Translations under genes and position numbers: made by a program
NCBI GenBank assembly: GCA_964495075.1
Contig: CAZBUJ010000007.1
Span: forward strand, 1 to 64,000
DNA: 64,000 nucleotides
Reading direction: 5' to 3'
From: JAFGJQ01 sp964495075
Lineage (GTDB): Bacteria; Planctomycetota; Phycisphaerae; UBA1845
The notes under the pieces: model-generated
Databases searched by the model: none
Told to the model about the DNA's origin: nothing
The model's input: only the letters and a program-made list of their open reading frames with translations
Shown here: one piece after another, positions 17,445-25,367 of the stretch
How positions within the stretch are numbered: the first letter of the stretch is position 1
Layout: every line of letters starts with the position of its first letter

Positions 17445-20400
17445 CTAGGCCGGACCGTCCAGCACCGCTTCGAACGGCGGATAATCGGCCAGATCGACGG
17501 CGCCACTGCCGTCCATGTCACCCGGCTGACACTCGTCGGGGAGACTCCCCAGCTCGAAGCACAGTTGGAACGCCGCGTAGTCGATCAGATCCACGCGGCC
17601 GTCCCGGTTGAAATCACCGGGCCGTTCCTCGCACGTCTCGTCGTAGGTGTGCAGGCCCGGCGTCGTGAGTTCGCGCACGAGTTCCTCCGGGTTCGGACCG
17701 CTCAAGCTGTCCGGGCCACCGATGAACCACTCGTCGATGGCGAAGTCGCCGCCAGAACCGCGGTTGTACTGGGGCAACCGGTAGGAATAACCCGACGTGT
17801 ACTCCCACGGGGTGTCCCGTCCGTCGACGCCGAACTCGCCGTAGATGTCGAGCAGGTTGGAGCCGTCGGCCGTATCCGTCAGGATGTACCGGTCGTTGCC
17901 GTTGCCCAGGAACTCGTTGGTGTCCATGTCGGCGGAGAAGCCGTACACGAATGCAAACGCACCCGTACAGGCGCCGGAGTCGTTGCCGTTGATGACAAAC
18001 GCCTCGCCCGCTCGGATGGTGAGGCCGGTCAAGTCGACGTCGACGTCCACGTCGGCGCTGTCGTTCATCTGCACGATCACGCCGCCTTCGGCGAAGGTGA
18101 AATCGTGGGCGCCGGTGTTCGTGATCTCGACGTACTTGGGGCACCCGCCGCTCAGGGGCGCCGACACCACCTCGCTGATGATCAGGCAGCTCGATTCCTG
18201 CACGACACAAGGATTCGGATCGCAGACGGTGCCGGTGCCCTGGTAGTCACCGCCGGCGTCGAGGCAAGCCGGCTCCGTCAGCAGCGTGCACTCGCCCATC
18301 ACGCAGCAGGCCCCTGTATCGGGCACACCGAAAAACTCGACCTCGCTCAGCATCATATAGGAACCCGAACCGCTGTAGTCGGCGATGGTCAGTTCCAGGG
18401 TGTCGCCCGACAGGCCGAGGTCGCCGCAGGTAAACGCGAACGGAACGCCGTCCGGCGGATCGCTGCACGGGAACACCTGGGTGGAGCCGCCCATCGACAC
18501 CGTGACGTCATCCGGCGGGTACACGCCACCGCCGCCTCCGGACCCGTCGAGGTGCAGCACGACGGCATCGATGTTCACCGGCTCGCTGAAATGGAACGTG
18601 ATGGTCGGGTCGATGCTCACCCAGCCCACGTACGGCTGGGGCGTCTGATTCCAGTGCTGGGTGGCGATCACGCCGTCGGTCAGGTCGCCCAGCCCGCCGC
18701 TCAGCCAGGCCAGCGGCTCCGAAACGTCCCCGTCGCCGTCGTAGGTGTCGTCGAAATAGGTGTAGGAGCCGGTCTCGCCGTTCCGCATGTCGTAGCCGAC
18801 GGGCATGATCATGTTCACGGTAGTGAACGCGAACGGTGCGGAGTAGTCGGACGGGCCGCACGCATTGCGTGCCCGGACATGCCAGTAGTAGCGTGACAGC
18901 GTCGACAGCGGGCTCTCTACCGTATGGCTCGTGCCGGTCGCCGTCGCGGTGTAAACGACGTCCGCGAAAGCGGCGTCACTGGCCACTTCCAGCTCGTAGG
19001 AGAGCGCACCTTCGATCGCCGTCCATTCCAACGTCGGCTTCAGCGCCACGCCCACGGACTCATCAGCGGGACCGGTCAGCGTGACCCTGTCCGGTATCGC
19101 GTCGGCCAGCCGCAACGTCACGTTGATGGCCCGCTCCTGAGAGTCGGTGGTGCCCGCGACGACGATGTCGTAAACCCCCGGGTCACGGCCGATCAGGTCC
19201 CCGATCGTGAGGGTCGAGACGAACGGGGGTGCCAGGCTGTTGTCGCTGAACGCCACCGTCGCGCCGTCGGGAACGCCGGTCGCGGCGAGCGTGACCGGCT
19301 CGGCGAAATCACCCAGTTGCCCGACCTCGATTAAGAAGACCGCCTCGTCGTCGGGCGGACTGCACAGATCATGGGACTCCGGATCGGCGGCCAGGGAGAA
19401 ACCGTCCGGTTGCGGCAGCAGGAGGGACGGGTCACCCAGCAGCACGAACATCTCGAACATGTTTCGCGTCACGTCGCTCGTGCCGTAATCCGGGTCGGCT
19501 TTCAGGCGTTGCAACCCCTTCTGCCACGCCGGTCCCACCTCCCAGATCTCGTCCTCGAAGAAGGAGGCGAAGAAGTACTTTTCGAGACGGCGGGACGATT
19601 CCCACTGCGATCCGCCGTAGTAGATGAAGGTGGACGCCGAGATGTACGCCGCGGCGCCTTTGTTGGCCTCGCGGATCCAGGTCTCCCCGAAGCACTCGTC
19701 GTAATCGAAATGGGAGGTGTTGCAGGAGAAGCCGAACACCAGGCCGTACAGCCCTTCGTTGCTCAACGCCCGGATGTTGCTCTGGTTGAAGCTCGGCGCC
19801 CACCAGCCGGATGAGCCGCTGTGCCCGAAGTAGACCATGAAGAGCGTGCCGTTGTTGACCGCCGCGGTGACGTCCGACGTGCCACCGCCCTGCGCGGCCC
19901 AGATGCGGATCGGCGTGTAATCGGCCGGCTCGATATAGTGCTCGATCACCCAGTCGTGGGTGGGCTCGGCCCCGCTGTCCGCATCGCTGCTGGCCAGGAA
20001 GGTGGCCCGCAACACGTACTCCGGGTCGCTGAACGCGCCGGCTTCCACGGTCAGCGTCTTGTCCACGATCGCCTGGAGCTCCGCCTCGGACGTCACGGAG
20101 AACCGCCCGATGGCGATGTCGGGATCCCAATCGTCCCCGAGCCCCATGCAGGCGTAGGGGAGGTCCGTGGTCGCCCCTTTGCTGCCGCCGCCGACATAGT
20201 GCGGGATGGTGAGAGCCCCGGACGTCGCCCCGCTCGTGTCGCCCACGATCAGCACGTAGTCCGGCCGGCCCGAGGACATGTAGCGGGTCCGAATCTCGGA
20301 TCGGATGGCGTCGCGGCCGGTGCCCGAGGGCACCTCGTACGTGAACATGGTCAAGCCCTGGGCGGCTTTCGCGGCGCGGAACTGCGTGAGGGCGTCCGAG

Positions 20401-20552
20401 TCGGCGAACCCTTCCGGCACCACGATGAGATAGTTCCCTGCGCGGCGTAAACCCGGACCGTCGGCCATCGTGCCGGCTGCCACCGTCGCCAGCAGCGCGG
20501 CGGCGACCCAGAGGAATCCCCGCCCGCGCGGGGTCGCTCCTGATGCCTGCAT
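17445..20552 (-). CDS. Secreted C25 (gingipain-like) peptidase with LTD and dockerin
   Basis: A 1035-residue exported protein. It has a signal peptide (basic start, hydrophobic core ending near TMADG) and then goes almost directly into one C25 domain (residues about 39-374) with no propeptide. The catalytic pair is His244 (FGHSGSSGWW) and Cys277 (FSCNTSH). Ig-like and Fn3-like modules follow (about 375-575), then a discoidin-like beta region with a glycine run (about 587-740), a short Cys-rich segment GACCVMGEC near 747, an LTD domain (786-940), and a dockerin pair at the end (DFNRDGRVDLIDYAAFQ, DMDGSGAVDLADYPPFE). The start at 20552 has AGGGA upstream. It lies 68 bp after the next C25 gene, so they may share a transcript. 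Confidence 0.9.
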   Translation of the reverse strand: MQASGATPRGRGFLWVAAALLATVAAGTMADGPGLRRAGNYLIVVPEGFADSDALTQFRAAKAAQGLTMFTYEVPSGTGRDAIRSEIRTRYMSSGRPDYVLIVGDTSGATSGALTIPHYVGGGSKGATTDLPYACMGLGDDWDPDIAIGRFSVTSEAELQAIVDKTLTVEAGAFSDPEYVLRATFLASSDADSGAEPTHDWVIEHYIEPADYTPIRIWAAQGGGTSDVTAAVNNGTLFMVYFGHSGSSGWWAPSFNQSNIRALSNEGLYGLVFGFSCNTSHFDYDECFGETWIREANKGAAAYISASTFIYYGGSQWESSRRLEKYFFASFFEDEIWEVGPAWQKGLQRLKADPDYGTSDVTRNMFEMFVLLGDPSLLLPQPDGFSLAADPESHDLCSPPDDEAVFLIEVGQLGDFAEPVTLAATGVPDGATVAFSDNSLAPPFVSTLTIGDLIGRDPGVYDIVVAGTTDSQERAINVTLRLADAIPDRVTLTGPADESVGVALKPTLEWTAIEGALSYELEVASDAAFADVVYTATATGTSHTVESPLSTLSRYYWHVRARNACGPSDYSAPFAFTTVNMIMPVGYDMRNGETGSYTYFDDTYDGDGDVSEPLAWLSGGLGDLTDGVIATQHWNQTPQPYVGWVSIDPTITFHFSEPVNIDAVVLHLDGSGGGGGVYPPDDVTVSMGGSTQVFPCSDPPDGVPFAFTCGDLGLSGDTLELTIADYSGSGSYMMLSEVEFFGVPDTGACCVMGECTLLTEPACLDAGGDYQGTGTVCDPNPCVVQESSCLIISEVVSAPLSGGCPKYVEITNTGAHDFTFAEGGVIVQMNDSADVDVDVDLTGLTIRAGEAFVINGNDSGACTGAFAFVYGFSADMDTNEFLGNGNDRYILTDTADGSNLLDIYGEFGVDGRDTPWEYTSGYSYRLPQYNRGSGGDFAIDEWFIGGPDSLSGPNPEELVRELTTPGLHTYDETCEERPGDFNRDGRVDLIDYAAFQLCFELGSLPDECQPGDMDGSGAVDLADYPPFEAVLDGPA

Positions 20553-20620
20553 GATCGTCCCTTTCCTGATAGAGGTGTTGCTAATCCCTTCTCGTCCGAG
20601 GTCGCGGCTCTCGTCCACCG

Positions 20621-22768
20621 CTAGTGCGGTCCGCCCATGGCGCCGGCGAAGAGCGCGAAGTCTTCGAAGTCGATGATATCGCCGCCGGCCATGTTGGCCG
20701 GGGCACAGCCGCCGTCGGCCGGCCGGCCGAAACAGAACTGAAACGTGGCGAAGTCCGCGAGATCGACGTCGCCGTCGTCGTCGCAGTCACCGGTGGAAGG
20801 CGTGGTTTCAATCGCCCAGATTTCGACATCGTCGATGTTCCAGCCACAGTACTGCCACGCCGTGTCCGTCGGTCCCATGGTCCAGCGGAGGTAGACGGTG
20901 GGCTGGTCGTCAGCCACCTCGGAGATGTCATACTCCACCAGGCTCCACGCGTGGTCGGCGACCTCGCCGCTGTTCTGCCAGACGACGACCCAGTCCGCGC
21001 CGTTGTTGCTGACCGACACCTTCGCATGGTCGTACGAAGGGGACTCGACTCCGAGCCACCGCCGGAACTTGAGCGTGGTGTCCTGGAGGTTCGAGCAGTC
21101 GATCGCGGCACTGGTCAGGTGGTACTCCGGAATCCCGCCGGCGTAGTCACCGTCCAGGTTGTAGCCATAAACGTAGTTTCCGGTAAAGCCGGTGGTCGGG
21201 TCGGGACCGCCATGGGCGCCCCCGTGGCCGGCGGGCTGCCCGAACTCCCATTGGCCTTGCGTGTCCCATCCCGGGTCCTCGTCAAACGGGAAAACGATCA
21301 CCGGGACCGGCACACCCACGGTCAGGCTAACCAGCCGCTGGGTGTCCCCGTCATGCGTCGTCGTGTTTACGAAACTCACCGGCGCCTCGTAACCACCATC
21401 GGGGAAGGTCTCGACCTCGCTGGTCAGCGATACCGTCACGGCGGCCGTCTCGCCGCTGTCGATCGTTCCGGACCCCACGTCGAGGGCCACCCAGGTGGCA
21501 TCGACCGACACCTCGAAATCGATCGGCTCGTCGGCGTTGTTCAGGATCGTGTAGACCTGCTCCGTCGGGGTGAACGGACCGCCCGTGGGGCCTTCGCACG
21601 CCAGGCCCGCCCCGGGCGTGACCCGCATGCCGGTCGGTTGGGGCAGCTTCAGCGAGGGGTCACCGAGAACGGCGAACATCTCGAACATGTTCCGGGTCAC
21701 CTCGCCGTCCCCGTAGTCCGGATCGGCCATCAGCCTTCGCAGGCCGATCTGCCAGGCGGGGCCGATCTCCCAGACGTCATCTTGGAAGAACGCCGCGAAG
21801 AAGTACTTCTCCAGGCGGCGGGAGGATTCCCACTGCGATCCGCCGTAATAGATGAACGTGGATGCCGAGATGTACGCGGCGGCGCCTTTGTTGGCCTCGC
21901 GGATCCAGGTCTCGCCGAAGCACTCGTCGTAGTCGAAATGGGCTGTGTTGCAGGAGAAGCCGAACACCAGCCCGTACAGCCCCTCGTTGCTCAGCGCCCG
22001 GATGTCGCCCTGGTCGAAGCCGGGTGCCCACCAGCCGGAGGAACTGCTGTGTCCGAAATAGACCATGAAGAGCGTGCCGTTGTTGACGGCCGTGGTGACT
22101 TCGGACGTGCCACCACCTTGACTCGCCCAGATCCGGATCGGATCGTATCCCGCCGGCTCGATGTAGTTTTCGATCACCCAGTCATGAGTGGGTTCGGCTC
22201 CGCTGTCCGCGTCGCTGCTGGCCAGGAACGTCACCCGCGTTACGTACTCCGGATCGACGAAGTCCCCGCTTTCCACTTGGATCGTCTTGTCCACGACCGC
22301 CCGTAGTTCCTCCCTCGAAGAGATGCAGAACCGGCCGATGGCGATGTCCGGGACCCAGTCGTCTTCCCCGTCCATGCAGGCGTAGGGCAGATCGGTGGTC
22401 GCGTGTTTGGTGCCCTCGCCGACCCAGTGCGGGATTGTGGTCGCGGTGGCCGTCGAACCGCTCGTATCGCCGACGAGCAGCACGTAATCGGGTCGTGCGG
22501 ACGACCCCCACAACGACTGGATGTACGCCTTGATGTCTTCGCGACTGGTTCCTGGGTCCGGCACGTAGGTGTAAACCGCGAACCCCAGGCCTTCCTTCCA
22601 GCCGATGAACTCGACCATCGCATCGCTTTCGGCGTAGTCTTCCGGGACCACGATAAGATAGATGCCTCGAAAGTCGGCCCGTTGTCCGTTTGTGCGGGCC
22701 ATCACACCGCTGGCGAGAACCAGACTCAGTGCTGCGGCCATCCCTACCAGATGCATCCTCTTGGGCAT
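20621..22768 (-). CDS. Secreted C25 (gingipain-like) peptidase with MAM-like module and dockerin-like end
   Basis: A 715-residue exported protein. Signal peptide MPKRMHLVG plus hydrophobic core. One C25 domain (residues about 38-373) without propeptide, with His240 (FGHSSSSGWW) and Cys273 (FSCNTAH). Then an Ig-like stretch (380-480), a jelly-roll region resembling MAM-type domains (486-650, with WNIDDVEIW), and a dockerin-like pair (DCDDDGDVDLADFATFQ, GGDIIDFEDFALFAG); the second loop is degenerate. The start is chosen at 22768 because GGAGGTGA lies 8 bases upstream; an ATG at 22789 with AAAGGAG is the alternative. It is the first gene of the tandem set. The catalytic region is nearly identical to the neighbour at 17445-20552. 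Confidence 0.9.
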   Translation of the reverse strand: MPKRMHLVGMAAALSLVLASGVMARTNGQRADFRGIYLIVVPEDYAESDAMVEFIGWKEGLGFAVYTYVPDPGTSREDIKAYIQSLWGSSARPDYVLLVGDTSGSTATATTIPHWVGEGTKHATTDLPYACMDGEDDWVPDIAIGRFCISSREELRAVVDKTIQVESGDFVDPEYVTRVTFLASSDADSGAEPTHDWVIENYIEPAGYDPIRIWASQGGGTSEVTTAVNNGTLFMVYFGHSSSSGWWAPGFDQGDIRALSNEGLYGLVFGFSCNTAHFDYDECFGETWIREANKGAAAYISASTFIYYGGSQWESSRRLEKYFFAAFFQDDVWEIGPAWQIGLRRLMADPDYGDGEVTRNMFEMFAVLGDPSLKLPQPTGMRVTPGAGLACEGPTGGPFTPTEQVYTILNNADEPIDFEVSVDATWVALDVGSGTIDSGETAAVTVSLTSEVETFPDGGYEAPVSFVNTTTHDGDTQRLVSLTVGVPVPVIVFPFDEDPGWDTQGQWEFGQPAGHGGAHGGPDPTTGFTGNYVYGYNLDGDYAGGIPEYHLTSAAIDCSNLQDTTLKFRRWLGVESPSYDHAKVSVSNNGADWVVVWQNSGEVADHAWSLVEYDISEVADDQPTVYLRWTMGPTDTAWQYCGWNIDDVEIWAIETTPSTGDCDDDGDVDLADFATFQFCFGRPADGGCAPANMAGGDIIDFEDFALFAGAMGGPH

Positions 22769-22789
22769 GGAATGGGTCACCTCCGTCAT

Positions 22790-23716
22790 CACGCGAACTC
22801 CTTTCATCGGCCTGAGCCTCTCGAGTACCGCTCGGGCCGCGGTTTGTAATCGCTAAGCCGCGACGCGGGACGAGCCGTTCTCGCGATCCAGTTCTGCGCA
22901 AAACAACAGGTCCGAGCCGCTGGCCGGACCTTCAGCACCTACCGTTCATCCACACGATTCGCGGAGACGGCCGCCCACCGCCTGTTTGACCCTGGCGGCG
23001 TGCCCGATAATCCAGCCAAACGGCATCGCGGTGTGACACTCAACCAACTCCCAGCGATCGCGGCTTGCTATCGAACAGTGCCCATACAAGAGCAGCCCTG
23101 AATGGCGTGGTCGGCGGGGTGACAGCCTCTGGCAAATCCGCAGCGCTTATTCCCTTCCACCACCCCTCACACCGAGGGTTCCAGGAGCCCGTAACCGCCC
23201 GCGAAACGCGGTCGGCCGTAGGTCTCATGATAACCAATATCATGGCCTAATGCACGGTATTTGCCGGAAAACAGCCCGGTAGGACGGCGCTATGAGCATC
23301 TCAAGCGCAATCTCGTGGTCGCGACTGGATCCGCTGACCCGCGACCGGGACGACCCATGCGGCGCCTGACGCGCTGGGATCATCCCAGGCTGAAAAGCGA
23401 TCCGACCTCGTCCCGTTTGTCGGCGATCTGGCCCGAGCGGTTGGCCCGGGGCAGCCGGGGGCCGTGAGGGCCGCCGGCGTGGTAAGGGTGGTGCACAGTG
23501 CGAGCCGTCGGTGCCGTGACGATGGTCGACGCGGTGAGGGCACTGCGTGCGGCCGGGGCGGGCGAGGCGGCCGAGGCGGGCCATTGGTACCGGTGCCTAC
23601 TTGGTGTCGCCCCCCCCGCAAGCGCAACGCGGCGTCGGGTAGCGTCACGCGGCGACACGCCGGGTGATCCCGCGTCTGGTGTTGTGGTTCCCGCACCCGG
23701 TGTTCTGGGCGATCGA
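22790..23716. other. Long intergenic region (about 930 bp) upstream of the C25 cluster
   Basis: This separates the C25 cluster start from the lexA stop, both on the minus strand. Part of it (23040-23330) has visibly lower GC. It holds a palindrome at 23226-23244 and no convincing gene; open frames on both strands lack ribosome sites and motifs. The promoter of the C25 cluster presumably lies here. Confidence 0.55.
23226..23244. promoter_or_regulatory. Operator-like palindrome
   Basis: CATGATA and TATCATG are perfect 7-bp arms around ACCAA, in an AT-richer stretch 450 bp upstream of the C25 cluster. This suggests a binding site for a dimeric regulator; no promoter elements are placed with confidence. 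Confidence 0.3.
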
Positions 23717-24352
23717 TCAGAAGCGGCGGATGACGCCGACCACGACGCCCTGGATATCCAAGCGACCGGGATCGACATAGAACGGCGAGAACTGCGCGTT
23801 CGCCGGTTGCAAGCGCACCTGCTTGCCCTCGCGGTAGAACCGCTTCAAGGTGGCTTCCCCGTCGTCAAGAAGGGCGACCACCGTTTCGCCGTCACGCACG
23901 CGCGAGCGCTTTTCCACGACGACGTAATCGCCATCCCGAATGTGATCGTCGACCATACTGTCGCCAGAGACCCGCAGGACGAACGTTTCAGCCCGGGAGC
24001 CGAACAGTTCCTCGAGGTCCAGGGCCTCCTCGTCCTCGATCGCCTCGATGGGATAGCCGGCCGCGATGCGTCCCAATAACGGCAGGGCCGTGGGGCGCGA
24101 CTCAGGAAACGAGACCTGAGACGTGAGCTCCAAAGAGCGAGCCTTGTACGGAAGCCGGCGCAGCAGTCCCTTTTTGACCAGGGCGCCGACATGCTCGAAC
24201 ACGGTGACCTTGGTCACTCCGAGTTCGTCCGCCACTTCCTGCATCGTCGGGGAATAGCCGTGGCTGCGTTTGTAATCCCGGATGAAGCGCAAAATCGCCA
24301 ACTGCCGCGGGGTCAACGTGCGACTCTCGTGTGTTAGTTTGGACCTCCCCAT
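23717..24352 (-). CDS. lexA: SOS repressor LexA
   Basis: A 211-residue LexA. The N-terminal winged-helix DNA-binding domain covers residues 11-75 (LTPRQLAILRFI, YSPTMQEVADELGVTKVTVFEHV). The cleavage site is Ala98-Gly99 in RIAAGYP. The peptidase dyad is Ser132 (SGDSM) and Lys170 (EATLKRF). The start at 24352 has GGAG with 9-base spacing (GGAGAAGGCGA before ATG). LexA represses DNA-damage genes and cleaves itself with RecA-ssDNA. Here it sits alone between the C25 cluster and an S8 protease gene, after a 1-kb upstream region that holds a promoter with an overlapping palindrome. No SOS polymerase genes are nearby. Confidence 0.96.
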   Translation of the reverse strand: MGRSKLTHESRTLTPRQLAILRFIRDYKRSHGYSPTMQEVADELGVTKVTVFEHVGALVKKGLLRRLPYKARSLELTSQVSFPESRPTALPLLGRIAAGYPIEAIEDEEALDLEELFGSRAETFVLRVSGDSMVDDHIRDGDYVVVEKRSRVRDGETVVALLDDGEATLKRFYREGKQVRLQPANAQFSPFYVDPGRLDIQGVVVGVIRRF

Positions 24353-24776
24353 TCGCCTTCTCCTCGCCGTATTCATGGGTATCCAAGTTACTCGCCAGAA
24401 ACTCGGCGTCCAGACGACCTGCAACGACCGGCGGAATCCGGTTCAGCGGCATCAAGCGCGGCGCCGTGTCAGCCGTCGGCGGATTCGTCGCCAACTGCCC
24501 GTCCAGTGGACACGCCCGCACGGGCTCCCGCCCGTCCCACGGCTCGGTCACAAGCGACGCCGAAGACCAGCCCGACCGGCACTGCCGCCACCGTTTGAGG
24601 ACTGAACGCATCCACTTCAGCGCCCGCCGGTGCGGCCGGGGCTTGCCCCAATAGTCGATCGAGTCGTAGTCGACTGAAACCGATCTCGCACCGATGACAT
24701 CCCCATCCACGGCAGACACGCCGTTCGGCAACGCCGCCACCGCTGACGCCGAGGCGGACGCGGGCCACTCTCCCAT
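24102..24776 (-). CDS. Possible small protein gene upstream of lexA (doubtful 3' end)
   Basis: An ATG at 24776 with GGAGAGG 8 bases upstream opens a frame of 224 codons. About the first 140 codons, up to the lexA start, have the GC-rich third positions of real genes and a folded-looking segment (DYDSIDYWGKPRPHRRALKW at about residue 38). The frame then overlaps lexA by 251 bases in another phase, which is unusual. Either only the front is real and a frameshift hides the true end, or this is a chance frame. No family is recognised. Confidence 0.3.
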   Translation of the reverse strand: MGEWPASASASAVAALPNGVSAVDGDVIGARSVSVDYDSIDYWGKPRPHRRALKWMRSVLKRWRQCRSGWSSASLVTEPWDGREPVRACPLDGQLATNPPTADTAPRLMPLNRIPPVVAGRLDAEFLASNLDTHEYGEEKANGEVQTNTRESHVDPAAVGDFALHPGLQTQPRLFPDDAGSGGRTRSDQGHRVRACRRPGQKGTAAPASVQGSLFGAHVSGLVS

Positions 24777-24817
24777 GGTTCGGGCCTCTCCTGATCGTGA
24801 ACACGCCGTCCCCGGAC

Positions 24818-24922
24818 CCTGGCCCCCCGCAGCCTGGCCCCCCGGACGCTGGCCCCCCGGATCGAGGGCCCTCGGACGCTGCACCATCGAACCCGGCACA
24901 ATTGAACCCCGCGCCGTTGAAC
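24818..24922. repeat. 15-bp degenerate tandem repeat
   Basis: Seven units of exactly 15 bp. The first three are variants of CCTGGCCCCCCGGAC, and later units drift to CCGGCACAATTGAAC. The GTTCAA-type end (minus strand) resembles the 15-bp repeat at 57790. Confidence 0.65.
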
Positions 24923-25096
24923 CCGGCGTCCCATCGCCGGGTGCGGGATCACTGGTGGGCGGCTTTTTCGGCAGCAGCGCCACCTGATAGTCACCGCCAG
25001 GCCCAAAAACGCAAAGGGGTGCTGCTCTTGAGTCCGCTCGCCGACAGCCCATGGCCACAACATCCTTCCGTGAATGCCCGCCGCGATTACCCGCTT

Positions 25097-25180
25097 CGTG
25101 TTTCTCGCTCCGTGCTTCTCGCTCGGCGTTTCTCGGTCTGTGTTTCTCGCTCCGTGATCTCAGCCCCGTGATCGCCCCAC
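25097..25180. repeat. 14-bp degenerate tandem repeat
   Basis: Six consecutive 14-bp units based on CGTGTTTCTCGCTC. The first two differ at one position; the last two have diverged. Confidence 0.7.
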
Positions 25181-25281
25181 CTGCCTGCCCGAGCGAGAAA
25201 ACACACAGGGGCGACACCCGGAACTTGTCCCGGGCCCTCCCTGGCGCGGTCGACTGGCCCTGACAAGCGGCGTTTGCAAAA

Positions 25282-25324
25282 TGTTAGGTACCCCAAATGT
25301 AGCCTAACAACCGCCGAACGTCAA
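25282..25324 (-). promoter_or_regulatory. Promoter with overlapping palindromic operator, reading toward lexA
   Basis: On the minus strand, -35 TTGACG (25319-25324) and -10 TACATT (25296-25301) are exactly 17 bp apart. A palindrome with 7-bp arms TGTTAGG and CCTAACA (25282-25309) covers the -10 box. The arrangement suits repression by a dimeric factor. The next certain gene downstream is lexA, 930 bp away. Confidence 0.5.
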
Positions 25325-25367
25325 ACAGAATTTCGTGGAAAAACCAGGCGCGACGCGGATGGGCCGT

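Larger units (their letters stand above)
24353..25367. other. 1-kb region upstream of lexA: tandem repeats and a promoter, at most one doubtful gene
   Basis: It contains a possible small gene (24776 leftward), a 15-bp degenerate repeat (24818-24922), a 14-bp degenerate repeat (25097-25180), and a promoter with overlapping palindrome (25282-25324). Two short blocks with a shared CGCAAAGGGGTG / CACAGGGGCG pattern occur near 25010 and 25203. Confidence 0.55.
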
